Shown here in pieces: positions 17,838 to 26,150 of a DNA stretch of 64,000 nt. The stretch is from Caballeronia sp. SEWSISQ10-4 2 (GTDB lineage Bacteria; Pseudomonadota; Gammaproteobacteria; Burkholderiales; Burkholderiaceae): NCBI RefSeq assembly GCF_030464885.1, contig NZ_JALPRJ010000009.1, forward strand, positions 108,743 through 172,742, in the 5' to 3' direction. Below the pieces are notes generated by a model, which did not search any database, was not told where the DNA came from, and saw only the letters and a list, made by a program, of their open reading frames with translations. The stretch's first letter is position 1. Each line of letters begins with the position of its first letter. The translations under genes were made by a program, and so were the position numbers.

Positions 17838-18863
17838 ATGTACAAGCTCAAGTCCTTCGCCGTTGTCTCCGCCGTCGCTGCAATGGTCGGTGCAAGCGCC
17901 GCCGCACAAGCTGCGCCGGTGCTCGAACCCACTACGCAGCAATTCATCGACGCGCTCACGGCGCAAAAAGGCCCGCCGATCTACACCTTGTCTCCGGCCG
18001 ATGCCCGCAACGTACTCGCCGGCGCCCAGTCGCAGCCGGTGTCGAAGGAAGCGGCGCAGATCGAAGACCGGGTGATCAAGGCTGGTCCGACCGGCAAGAT
18101 CGCGATCCGCATCGTGCGCCCCGCGCACGCGTCGGGCGTGCTGCCCGTCATCATGTATTTCCACGGCGGCGGCTGGGTGCTCGGCGACAAGAACACGCAC
18201 GATCGCCTGATTCGCGAGATCGCGAATGGCACGCAGGCAGCGGTGGTTTTCGTGGATTACGATCGCTCGCCCGAAACGAAATTCCCGGTGCCGACGGAAC
18301 AGGCCTACGCCGCCACGCGCTACGTGGCTGAGCATGCAAAACAGTTCCATGTCGATGCCACGCGCATGGCGGTGGCGGGTGACAGTGTCGGCGGCAACAT
18401 GGCCGCGGCCGTCACGTTGATGGCGAAGGAGCAGGGCGGCCCGGCGCTGCGTTATCAGTTGCTGTTCTATCCGGTCACCGATGCGAATTTCGACGACGGC
18501 TCGTATAACGAGTTCGCCGACGGCCCGTGGCTCACCAAAAACGCGATGAAGTGGTTCTGGGACGCGTACGCCCCGAACGCGGCCGATCGGGAAAAGATCA
18601 CGGCGTCGCCGCTGCGCGCGTCGCTTGAGCAGTTGAAGGATTTGCCCCCGGCGCTCGTCATCACCGATGAAAACGACGTGCTGCGTGACGAAGGCGAAGC
18701 GTATGCCCGCAAGCTTTCACAGGCAGGCGTCCGGGTGACGGCGGTGCGCTACGAAGGCACGATCCACGACTTTGTGATGCTGAACGCGCTGGCTAAAACC
18801 CCGGCAACGCGCGCTGCGATCGAACAGGCGAACGCCGCGCTGAAAAAGGCGCTGGCGAAGTAA
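17838..18863 (+). CDS. Secreted alpha/beta hydrolase (HSL-type esterase)
   Basis: A 341-residue esterase/lipase of the hormone-sensitive-lipase group. An N-terminal signal peptide is evident (M-Y-K-L-K-S then a hydrophobic stretch to A-A-A-Q-A-A-P, probable cleavage near residue 26), so the enzyme should be periplasmic or exported. The oxyanion motif H-G-G-G-W is at 109-113, the nucleophile elbow G-D-S-V-G-G at 181-186 (Ser183), and Asp280 and His310 (I-H-D-F) complete the triad. The natural ester substrate is unknown. A good AGGAG precedes the ATG. The operator-like site 3 upstream suggests control by the neighbouring TetR protein; its gene ends in a perfect bidirectional terminator shared with the glutathione transferase. 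Confidence 0.88.
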   Translation: MYKLKSFAVVSAVAAMVGASAAAQAAPVLEPTTQQFIDALTAQKGPPIYTLSPADARNVLAGAQSQPVSKEAAQIEDRVIKAGPTGKIAIRIVRPAHASGVLPVIMYFHGGGWVLGDKNTHDRLIREIANGTQAAVVFVDYDRSPETKFPVPTEQAYAATRYVAEHAKQFHVDATRMAVAGDSVGGNMAAAVTLMAKEQGGPALRYQLLFYPVTDANFDDGSYNEFADGPWLTKNAMKWFWDAYAPNAADREKITASPLRASLEQLKDLPPALVITDENDVLRDEGEAYARKLSQAGVRVTAVRYEGTIHDFVMLNALAKTPATRAAIEQANAALKKALAK

Positions 18864-18882
18864 GCGGATTTCACCGCCGCGA

Positions 18883-18918
18883 AAAAGCCCCGCGCGCCCG
18901 AAGGCGCGCGGGGCTTTT
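18883..18918. terminator. Bidirectional intrinsic terminator
   Basis: A perfect 16-bp stem (18883-18898 with 18903-18918) around a CGAA tetraloop, with four A on the left arm and four T on the right, sits between the convergent hydrolase and glutathione transferase genes and can serve both. Confidence 0.9.
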
Positions 18919-18956
18919 GAATCATCGTAACTGCTGCGAAAAAAGTTCGAAAACCT

Positions 18957-19565
18957 TCAGGTTGGCAAGGTATCGATGAAAGACTGGCGCTGCGACAAAC
19001 GCTGAAGGTGTTTGTCCAGATTGGGATACTCGTCGCGCCAGTTCACCTCGGGCATCCGGAAATCGAGATAACCGAGCGCGCAGCCGCAGGCGATATCGGC
19101 GAGGGTGAAGTGATTCGCCGAGCACCAGTTCTTGGCGGCGAGCCCTTTGGACATGGCCTTGAGGCCATCGTCGATCTTGCGCTGCTGACGTGCGACCCAC
19201 GCGTCGTTGCGTTGCCCTTCCTCGCGTTGCGTGGATTCGAGGCGAATCAGCACCGCCGCGTCGAGCATGCCGTCGGCGAGCGCTTCCCAGCATCGCACCT
19301 CCGTGCGCTCGCGGCGCTCCTGCGGCAGCAGCTTGCCGACCGGGGTGAGCGTGTCGACATATTCACAAATCACGCGCGAATCGAAAACGGCTTCACCATC
19401 GTCCAGGATCAGGCACGGCACTTTGCCGAGCGGATTGAAACTATGGATTTTCGAATCGGATGCCCAGACGTTTTCGAGCACCAGTTCGCAGTCGATTTTC
19501 TTTTCTGCCATCACAATCCGCGTCTTGCGAACGTACGGGCTGTTGAGCGAACCGATCAGTTTCAT
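18957..19565 (-). CDS. Glutathione S-transferase family protein
   Basis: A 202-residue protein with the thioredoxin-fold N-terminal domain M-K-L-I-G-S-L-N-S-P-Y-V-R-K, the glutathione gamma-glutamyl site L-G-K-V-P-C-L-I-L-D-D-G and E/D-S-R-V-I-C-E-Y, and an all-helical C-terminal domain with the capping motif F-T-L-A-D-I-A. Such enzymes detoxify electrophiles or act as peroxidases or isomerases; the actual substrate is unknown. The start at 19565 gives the canonical N terminus; a second ATG immediately precedes it. It converges on the hydrolase gene. Confidence 0.88.
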   Translation of the reverse strand: MKLIGSLNSPYVRKTRIVMAEKKIDCELVLENVWASDSKIHSFNPLGKVPCLILDDGEAVFDSRVICEYVDTLTPVGKLLPQERRERTEVRCWEALADGMLDAAVLIRLESTQREEGQRNDAWVARQQRKIDDGLKAMSKGLAAKNWCSANHFTLADIACGCALGYLDFRMPEVNWRDEYPNLDKHLQRLSQRQSFIDTLPT

Positions 19566-19671
19566 CATCTGTGTTGTCGTTTCTGCAAAAGAGTAGTCAC
19601 GGAGATGGATCTTAACCGCCCCGACGCGCGCCGACTCTAAATTCAAGATGGTGGCGTTGTGGTCGGGCGAC

Positions 19672-19702
19672 AAAAAAAACGGCGCACCTTTCGGTGCAAC
19701 CG
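19672..19702 (-). terminator. Intrinsic terminator downstream of the pqi operon
   Basis: On the minus strand CGGTTGCACC-GAAA-GGTGCGCCG forms a hairpin with a GAAA tetraloop followed by eight T (19679-19672). It lies about 100 bases after the pqiC stop; the bases between hold nothing recognisable. Confidence 0.75.
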
Positions 19703-19800
19703 GGTTGCTGTGCAGCGGCGCGAAGTCATGTCTGAGACAGGTGCTTCGGATTACGCTTCAGGTGCTCCCGAGATACGGAGCGCAAGCCTCTCAGCCACGT

Positions 19801-20517
19801 TCACTGTGTCGGCGCGGCGGTCGCGGACATAGCGGCCGCGGGACAAGGAAGCACGGCTGGCGCGGGAGTCGGAAGCTTCGCCGCCTTGCCCGCTGCGGCT
19901 GACGTGGTTGCCGGCACGGGCACGGAACTCACCGTGCGCACGCCCGTGGAAATCTCGCTGGCGAGTTGATCGACAGCTCTCCGATGCCCTGCCACAAGCG
20001 CGTCATAACCGGCATCGACGGATTGTTCTGCCCGTGTCCGGCACGTCAAAACCGCTTGATTGCTCACGCCGCGCACGCTCCATACGGCCTCGATCAACGC
20101 CCGTCGGCCCGGCGACGATTCGAAGCGCTGCACGTTCACCTTCACGCGATACACCGGTACGCCCTCGGGGTGCGGCGTGCCGTAGACATCGATAGCACCC
20201 AGCCGCTGCGACAGATCCGCCGACAGCGCGCGCCGGACTTCATCGGCGGGAAGCGAGGCCCAGCGCTCGTCCTCGAGCACACGGACTTGCGCCGAGCCAT
20301 CCTGCACGACCATCTGGTTCTTGGCGACTTGCGGCGGCATGTCCACCTGCGACACTTCCAGATAAAACGAAGCGGGCGCAGCCGTTCTTGCCGCGGCGTC
20401 GTTGCCGCCGAGCGTATAAAAGCGGCTGACCGGCGAACTGCTGCACGCGGCGAGCGCGGCGACCAGACCCACTGCCGACACCCCGCCGACGGTCCTCAAT
20501 ACTCTCGCCAAGCTCAT
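19801..20517 (-). CDS. pqiC: PqiC-type outer-membrane lipoprotein
   Basis: A 238-residue lipoprotein (ABC-type transport auxiliary lipoprotein family). The signal peptide ends in the lipobox L-A-A-C with Cys25 as the lipidated residue, followed by S-S-S-P-V-S-R-F-Y-T-L, the typical start of PqiC. In E. coli PqiC is anchored in the outer membrane and docks the PqiB tube, making a trans-envelope lipid conduit. The C-terminal 40 residues are Ala/Pro rich and probably disordered. Its ATG overlaps the pqiB stop by 4 bases. Confidence 0.9.
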   Translation of the reverse strand: MSLARVLRTVGGVSAVGLVAALAACSSSPVSRFYTLGGNDAAARTAAPASFYLEVSQVDMPPQVAKNQMVVQDGSAQVRVLEDERWASLPADEVRRALSADLSQRLGAIDVYGTPHPEGVPVYRVKVNVQRFESSPGRRALIEAVWSVRGVSNQAVLTCRTRAEQSVDAGYDALVAGHRRAVDQLASEISTGVRTVSSVPVPATTSAAAGKAAKLPTPAPAVLPCPAAAMSATAAPTQ

Positions 20518-22187
20518 GGCTTATCTCCTGGTTTCCCGCGCACAAGCGATTCCGGATGACGTTCCAGATAATCGGCGAGCGCATTGAGCGATTGCAGCGT
20601 CCGCGTGAGTTCCTGCAGCGCCTGATGAACATCCGACTGCAGCGGCGAATCCTGTTGCAGCGTGTTCTGCGCCTCGCCGAAGGTTTTCTTCGCGGCGACG
20701 AGCGTGTCGCGCGCTTCCGGTGCAACCTGCGTATCGAGCTGCTTGAAGAGGCTGTTCGCGTTCTTCAGCGCGCTGTTCAGATTGTTGCCGATGTCGTCGA
20801 AGGGAATCTTGTCCAGCTTCTTCGCGATATCCGCCACCTGCAGTTGCAGTTCGTCGAGCGTATTGGGCACGGTTGGCAACTCGACCGGATCGGCGGTGAC
20901 ATTCACCGTGACCTTCGCCGCCTTCGGGAAGACGTCGAGCGCCACATAAAGCTGTCCGGTCAGCAGGTTGCCGGTACGCAACTGTCCACGCAAACCATTC
21001 GCGACCAGCTTCTGGAGCAGTTCCTGTCCGGCCGCGGTGTTCGCGGGCGGCGCGGAATCCCGGAAGCGCTTGCCCAGCCGGTCCGGATAGACATTCATGG
21101 TCACCGGCATCTGGAAGCTGCGCGATTTCGGGTCGTATTCGATCCCGATGCCCGTCACATTGCCCAGCAGGATGCCGCGGAAATCGATCGGCGCGCCCAC
21201 CGACAATCCGCGCAGCGACTGGTTGAAATTCATGACTACGCGTATTGGCTGGCCGTCCGGATCGCGCATGGCGTCCGATTCGTCCGAACCGAGGCGGAAA
21301 GTCATGTTGTCCGGCGCCTGCTGTCCGGGTTCCTGGTTCGGCGGCGTCTGGAACGCGATACCACCCAGCACGACGGTCGCGAGCGACTGCGTGTTCAGCT
21401 TGAAGCCGCTCGCATCCAGCCGGAGATCGACGCCGCTTGCGTGCCACCAGCGTGAATTCGTGCCGACATACTGATCGTACGGTGCGTTGACGAACACCTG
21501 CATGGTGACGCCGGTGCCGTCCTTGTCGAGCGAAAAACCGACTACCTGGCCGACCTGCACGCGCCGGTAATAGATAGGCGAACCGATATCGATGGAACCG
21601 AGCGACTCGCCGCGCAGGGTGAACTGCCGCCCTTTTTGATCGCCGGTCACGGCTGGCGGCGTTTCGAGCCCCACAAAATGGGTCTCGTCCTCTTTGGATT
21701 TCCCGGCATCCACGCCGATATACGCACCGGACAACAACGTGCCGAGCCCGGTCACGCCGCTCGCCGCCACGCGCGGGCGCACGACCCAGAAGCGCGTGTC
21801 TTTCACCGCGAAGTCCTCGGCGACCTTGGTCAACTGAACCTCCACGAGCACCCGCGCATGATCTTTCGACAACGTGATGTTCTTGACCGTGCCGACATCG
21901 ACGTCCTTGTATTTCAGCTTGGTCTTGCCGGTTTCCAGGCCTTCGGCGCTCACGAAGCTGATGGTGATCGTCGGTCCGCGTCCCGACACCGATTTCACCA
22001 CCAGCGCAATGCCGATCAGGGCGGCGATCAGCGGAATCACCCAGACGAGTGACGGGATCCAGCGGCTGCGCGGCTCGATCACCGGATCCGGAAGATTGGG
22101 CGGCAAGCCACCGCCGCCGCCCGCATTTCGCGAAGGCTCGTTCGGGCCCTTGACGGTGTTGTTCGAAGGACCTTGCGGGCTAGTCAT
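20514..22187 (-). CDS. pqiB: PqiB, MCE-domain periplasmic lipid-transport protein
   Basis: A 557-residue MCE protein, close to the 546 residues of E. coli PqiB, which forms stacked hexameric rings and a coiled-coil tube across the periplasm. One N-terminal transmembrane helix (V-W-V-I-P-L-I-A-A-L-I-G-I-A-L) anchors it in the inner membrane. Three MCE repeats can be seen, beginning near T-I-T-I-S-F-V-S-A-E-G-L-E-T-G, F-T-L-R-G-E-S-L-G-S-I-D-I-G and R-V-V-M-N-F-N-Q-S-L-R-G-L-S-V-G, followed by a long helical C-terminal region. It overlaps both neighbours, so pqiA-pqiB-pqiC are translationally coupled. Confidence 0.93.
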   Translation of the reverse strand: MTSPQGPSNNTVKGPNEPSRNAGGGGGLPPNLPDPVIEPRSRWIPSLVWVIPLIAALIGIALVVKSVSGRGPTITISFVSAEGLETGKTKLKYKDVDVGTVKNITLSKDHARVLVEVQLTKVAEDFAVKDTRFWVVRPRVAASGVTGLGTLLSGAYIGVDAGKSKEDETHFVGLETPPAVTGDQKGRQFTLRGESLGSIDIGSPIYYRRVQVGQVVGFSLDKDGTGVTMQVFVNAPYDQYVGTNSRWWHASGVDLRLDASGFKLNTQSLATVVLGGIAFQTPPNQEPGQQAPDNMTFRLGSDESDAMRDPDGQPIRVVMNFNQSLRGLSVGAPIDFRGILLGNVTGIGIEYDPKSRSFQMPVTMNVYPDRLGKRFRDSAPPANTAAGQELLQKLVANGLRGQLRTGNLLTGQLYVALDVFPKAAKVTVNVTADPVELPTVPNTLDELQLQVADIAKKLDKIPFDDIGNNLNSALKNANSLFKQLDTQVAPEARDTLVAAKKTFGEAQNTLQQDSPLQSDVHQALQELTRTLQSLNALADYLERHPESLVRGKPGDKP

Positions 22188-22869
22188 GTTTCTTTCCTGA
22201 AGGTTCGATGTGATCCCACATTAGTCGCGGGTCGAATTGCATGGAGGCCAGCATGGTGAGCACCACCACGCAGCCGAACGCGAGCGCGCCCGGTCCCGGC
22301 GTGATGACGGCGAGTGAACCGAAGCGCACGAGCGCCACGGTGAGGGTGACGACAAAGACATCGAGCATTGACCATCGGCCGATTTTTTCGACGATCCGGT
22401 ACAGCGTCGTGCGCTGGCGGGGACGCCATTTAGAGCCCGATTGGGTGGCCCAGGTGAGAAACGCGAGCGTGCCGAGCTTGAGCATCGGCACGAGAATACT
22501 GGCGATGAAGATGATCGCGGCAAGCGGATAGTCGCCGTCGTTCCAGAACATGGCCACACCGCTCATGATCGTGTCGTCTTCTGAACCGACGATCGACGAT
22601 GTATGCAGCACCGGGTAAAGATTCGCCGGAATGTAGAGGATCGCGGCGGACAACAGCAACGCCCAAGTGCGCGCGACCGAGTCGGGATTGCGCCTGTGCA
22701 GGGTCTCGCCGCAGCGCGTGCAACGCTGGCGTTCGACCGTCAGCACGCGCTTTTGCACGCGGTTGCAGGCGTGACAGGCGATCAGACCCGCTTCCCTGGC
22801 CGTGGTGTAGACCGGCTCGGGAGTCTCGGATGGGGCGGGTGCGCTGGCGGTATCGGGCTGGTCGTTCAT
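22180..22869 (-). CDS. PqiA-type membrane protein, second half-protein
   Basis: A 229-residue protein equivalent to the second PqiA repeat. After a Pro/Ala-rich start it has a zinc-ribbon-like C-H-A-C and C-T-R-C pair, then four hydrophobic segments with the family signatures L-Y-I-P-A-N-L-Y-P-V and M-L-D-V-F-V-V-T-L. In E. coli both repeats are in one polypeptide; here the ATG at 22869 overlaps the first half gene by an ATGA, so the two halves are made as separate coupled proteins. The open frame upstream of 22869 is a shadow of the neighbouring gene. Confidence 0.9.
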   Translation of the reverse strand: MNDQPDTASAPAPSETPEPVYTTAREAGLIACHACNRVQKRVLTVERQRCTRCGETLHRRNPDSVARTWALLLSAAILYIPANLYPVLHTSSIVGSEDDTIMSGVAMFWNDGDYPLAAIIFIASILVPMLKLGTLAFLTWATQSGSKWRPRQRTTLYRIVEKIGRWSMLDVFVVTLTVALVRFGSLAVITPGPGALAFGCVVVLTMLASMQFDPRLMWDHIEPSGKKHD

Positions 22870-23633
22870 GACTTTGTCTGTTGCGCGGCAGCGTCGGGTG
22901 GCGTTCCGGGCGTTGGCACGAACGGACGCAGCGGGTCGGAGGGGGGACTGGCATGCAGGTCGGCTGAGTGAGCCGACACCGGGCCCGAGCGCAGGCCGCC
23001 GAAGGGCGAATACCGCAGTGGTCCGCGACCCGCCAGCCGCTCGGCGATGTCCCACAGCGCGCGTGGATCGAAGGTCAGGATGACGGCGAACAGGAGGGTC
23101 AGCGCGCCGAATGCGAACAGCGCCGCCTCCGGAATCACGCGTGCGATGCTCACCATTTTCACCAGCGTCACCAGCACGCCGAGCATGAACACTTCGATCA
23201 TTCCCCACGGCCGTACGAACTGGATCGCGCGCAGCACCTGGCTGAATCCCGCCGGAATAAACCCCGCGCGCAACGGCACGAGCAAATACAACATGGCGAT
23301 GAGTTCAGTGAGCGGAAAGAGGACGGTCGCCAAAAAGACCATCACGGCGATGATTTCCATGTTTTCGCCCCACAACGCGACGATTGCACCAATCAGGGTC
23401 GTTTGGGACGTAATGCCGTTCGTTTCGAGTTCCACAATAGGAAACGCCTGCGCGATCAAAAACGTGATCAGCGCAGCGAGCGTGATGGAGCAAAGCTTGT
23501 CCAGATTTGACGCCACGCTCTGATAGAGCGTGGCGCCACAGCGCGTGCATTTCGCCGAACTGCGGGAAGGCAGTGCGCGCTTATGAAACAGCGTATCGCA
23601 CTCGTGGCATGCGATTAGATCGTCTTCTTCCAT
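22866..23633 (-). CDS. pqiA: PqiA-type membrane protein, first half-protein
   Basis: A 255-residue protein equivalent to the first PqiA repeat, starting M-E-E-D-D-L-I-A-C-H-E-C with the zinc-ribbon pair C-H-E-C and C-T-R-C and four membrane segments; I-A-Q-A-F-P-I-V-E-L and W-G-M-I-E-V-F-M-L-G-V-L-V are family signatures. The last 55 residues are Pro/Ser-rich and unlike E. coli PqiA. PqiA is thought to feed or energise lipid movement to PqiB in the inner membrane. It heads the pqiA-pqiA'-pqiB-pqiC operon. Confidence 0.9.
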   Translation of the reverse strand: MEEDDLIACHECDTLFHKRALPSRSSAKCTRCGATLYQSVASNLDKLCSITLAALITFLIAQAFPIVELETNGITSQTTLIGAIVALWGENMEIIAVMVFLATVLFPLTELIAMLYLLVPLRAGFIPAGFSQVLRAIQFVRPWGMIEVFMLGVLVTLVKMVSIARVIPEAALFAFGALTLLFAVILTFDPRALWDIAERLAGRGPLRYSPFGGLRSGPVSAHSADLHASPPSDPLRPFVPTPGTPPDAAAQQTKS

Positions 23634-24083
23634 AGGCAGATGCCGGGCTCGTACTGGCGTGTTCTTTTAGTGTCTTGAAACGTCGTGATTCTGGGGCGGC
23701 GGCTTAAAAGAGCAAGGCTCGGGCCAGCGGGCATGGTAACAAACGGCGTGGCTATCACGCGCAAGTCACGTTGTGACCGACCTCGCGGGCCGTATCACGA
23801 AAAGGGCCCGATGGCGTGCGATGCAGGTTGTGATCGGACCTTTGCACCGACGGAATGGTTCGCGTGCCTGACTCGTTTAGCCTTTAAGAGCCAGGCAACT
23901 GATATCAGATTTGTAGCGCGGACGCAGATGGATCGGCAACTATTTCTTTATGAAAAAGCCGGTTTTTACTTGTTCGGGTAGGATGGCGGCCTTGAGACCC
24001 TTGTCGTCGGGTTATTGCTGTTGTTGCGCGATAAACCGGTTGGGTCAAGTCATCAATTCCGCACTCTTTCTGGTGGACCACGT
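23634..24083. other. 450-base divergent intergenic region, pqi / cytochrome b561
   Basis: Must hold the promoters of the pqi operon (leftward) and the cytochrome b561 gene (rightward), but I see no strong sigma-70 element, no repeat of note and no convincing small gene. Confidence 0.5.
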
Positions 24084-24644
24084 ATGGAACGCAGCCCGAA
24101 TTTCGCCAACTCGGAGCGCTACAGCCGGACCGCGATCGGCCTTCACTGGCTGATCGCGCTGCTGATTGTATGCGGCTTCTATCTCGGCTGGATCATGACC
24201 GATATTCCCGGTTTCACGCCAACCAAGCTCAAATACTTCTCGTGGCACAAATGGATCGGCGTGACGGTTTTCGCGCTCGCCGTTGTGCGCGTGCTCTGGC
24301 GCACAACGCACAAGGCGCCGGCCATGCCGCGGCGCATTCCCGCCTGGCAGAAGGGTGTTGCCCACATCACGCACTTTCTGCTCTATGCGCTGATGCTGGT
24401 GATTCCGGCCTCGGGATATCTCTATAGCTCGGCGGCCGGCATCCAGGTCGTGTATCTCGGGCTGGTGCCGCTGCCGACGATCATCGGACCGGATGCCGCG
24501 CTGAAGGTCACGCTGAAGATGGTGCACATTTATTTGAATTACACGCTGCTCGTGCTGGTTGTCATGCATGTCCTGGCGGCGTTGAAGCATCATTTCGTCG
24601 ATCGTGACGGTTTGCTCGCCCGCATGATTCCGTTCCTTCGATAA
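24084..24644 (+). CDS. cybB: Cytochrome b561 family protein
   Basis: A 186-residue integral membrane diheme cytochrome b of the CybB family with four hydrophobic helices: A-I-G-L-H-W-L-I-A-L-L-I-V, W-I-G-V-T-V-F-A-L-A-V-V-R-V, F-L-L-Y-A-L-M-L-V-I-P and Y-L-N-Y-T-L-L-V-L-V-V-M-H-V. Candidate heme ligands are the His in G-L-H-W-L, S-W-H-K-W, H-I-T-H-F and V-V-M-H-V. Such proteins pass electrons between ubiquinone and periplasmic acceptors such as superoxide. The ATG at 24084 gives the family N terminus; the frame extends 23 codons upstream. The two YceI genes downstream are commonly linked to cytochrome b561. Confidence 0.9.
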   Translation: MERSPNFANSERYSRTAIGLHWLIALLIVCGFYLGWIMTDIPGFTPTKLKYFSWHKWIGVTVFALAVVRVLWRTTHKAPAMPRRIPAWQKGVAHITHFLLYALMLVIPASGYLYSSAAGIQVVYLGLVPLPTIIGPDAALKVTLKMVHIYLNYTLLVLVVMHVLAALKHHFVDRDGLLARMIPFLR

Positions 24645-24791
24645 GTGCAACCCGGGTTCGCATTCAACGGATTTGAAGTGTAATTGATTCCTTGTTGTTG
24701 ATAGCCAGTTTCCTCCGCGCGGGTTGCGCCGGATTGCGTTTGACTTTTCAATAGCGGCTCAACCGGTTTTCCCGGTGGCCTTAGGACATAC

Positions 24792-25364
24792 ATGAAACAC
24801 GCGATATTTTCCCGTTGGTTGCTTGCCGGCGTTTCCGCCGTATCGCTGGCCGCGGTGCTTCCCGCGTTTGCCCAAGCCCAGGTCGATACGGCCAAAAGCA
24901 CGGTTACCGCGACATCGAAACAAATGAACGTGCCGGTTGAAGGCAAGTTCAAGAAGTTCACCGCGCAACTCGACTTCGATCCGGCTAAACCCACCGCAGG
25001 CAGCGCGAATCTCAGTATCGATGCGGGAAGCTACGATCTCGGCGATGAAAGCTACAACAAGCAAGCCACGGACAAGGACTGGTTCGATACGGCGCATTTC
25101 CCGACGGCTACCTTTGTTTCAACGGCCATCGCACCCGCCGGCGGGACCAAGTTCAACGTCAGCGGCAAGTTGACCATCAAGGGCAAGTCGCAGAACGTCA
25201 CCGTGCCGGTCACCGTCACGAGCCAGGGCGCGACACAAACCTTCGACGGTTCATTGCCCATCAAACGCACGCAGTTCGATGTCGGCTCGGGTGAGTGGAA
25301 AGACACCTCAGTCGTCGCCGATGAAGTCGTCATCAAGTTTCACCTCGTCGCCGCCAAGAAGTAA
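24792..25364 (+). CDS. YceI family periplasmic protein (first copy)
   Basis: A 190-residue lipocalin-like protein with a clear signal peptide (to A-F-A-Q-A, near residue 29). YceI proteins form a beta-barrel that binds isoprenoid quinone-type lipids in the periplasm. The signature W-F-D-T-A-H-F-P-T-A-T-F-V-S corresponds to the family motif F-D-x-x-x-F-P-x-A-T-F. It lies 147 bases after cytochrome b561 and 36 bases before a second YceI gene from which it is strongly diverged. Confidence 0.9.
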   Translation: MKHAIFSRWLLAGVSAVSLAAVLPAFAQAQVDTAKSTVTATSKQMNVPVEGKFKKFTAQLDFDPAKPTAGSANLSIDAGSYDLGDESYNKQATDKDWFDTAHFPTATFVSTAIAPAGGTKFNVSGKLTIKGKSQNVTVPVTVTSQGATQTFDGSLPIKRTQFDVGSGEWKDTSVVADEVVIKFHLVAAKK

Positions 25365-25400
25365 GCGGTCATCGACCCTCAAATTTATCCAGGAAAACAC

Positions 25401-25985
25401 ATGAAAAAGAATCTTCTGATTGCAGCAGCAGGTGCGCTGGTCGCGGTGGCATCGTTTAGCGTCATGGCTGAAGAAGCTACGTATCAGCTCGACCCCAGCC
25501 ACACGTCCCCGAGTTTCGAAGCCGACCACTTTGGCGGCCTCTCGGTCTGGCGCGGCAAGTTCACCAAGGGCAGCGGTACGGTGACGCTCGATCGCGCGGC
25601 GAAGAGCGGCACGCTGGACGCGACCATCGATATGACGACGGTCGATATCGGCAATGAGAAACTGAATGGCGAACTGAAGAGCGCACAATTCTTCGATACC
25701 GAGAAATTCCCGACCGCGACTTACAAGGGTACGTCGATGAAGTTCAAGGGCGACGTGCCGGTGGAGGTGATCGGCGAGCTGACGTTCCATGGCGTGACGA
25801 AGCCGGTGAACCTGAAGATCGACTCGTTCAAATGCATCATGCATCCGATGCTGAAGAAAGAAGTGTGCGGCACGGAATCGACGGCAACGTTCGATCGCGG
25901 CGACTTCGGTGTGGATTACGGCAAGGCCTACGGCTTCAAGATGAAGACCACGCTGCACATTCAAGCCGAAGGCGTGAAGCAGTAA
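25401..25985 (+). CDS. YceI family periplasmic protein (second copy)
   Basis: A 194-residue YceI protein with signal peptide (cleavage near V-M-A-E-E, about residue 24). It begins the mature part with [13 protein letters not shown] and carries [12 protein letters not shown], the family motif. It also has two Cys ([12 protein letters not shown]) that could form a disulfide, absent from the first copy. AGGAAAA precedes the ATG. An intrinsic terminator closes the unit. Confidence 0.92.
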   Translation: MKKNLLIAAAGALVAVASFSVMAEEATYQLDPSHTSPSFEADHFGGLSVWRGKFTKGSGTVTLDRAAKSGTLDATIDMTTVDIGNEKLNGELKSAQFFDTEKFPTATYKGTSMKFKGDVPVEVIGELTFHGVTKPVNLKIDSFKCIMHPMLKKEVCGTESTATFDRGDFGVDYGKAYGFKMKTTLHIQAEGVKQ

Positions 25986-26012
25986 GCCAGACGTCTTTTC
26001 TCGCTGGGTAAG

Positions 26013-26042
26013 AAAACCGCTTCGAACCGAAGCGGTTTTTTT
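26013..26042 (+). terminator. Intrinsic terminator after the YceI pair
   Basis: AAAACCGCTTCG-AAC-CGAAGCGGTTTT, a perfect 12-bp stem followed by further T, 27 bases after the second yceI stop. Confidence 0.9.
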
Positions 26043-26150
26043 CGCCCCCGGGTTTTGCGAGCATTTCGATCCGGATTTCGGCGTGGCACAGTCGGCAGCG
26101 TTTGCACTTTGACCAACAGCCTGTCATACCGATATCAATAGGAGAAGTGC

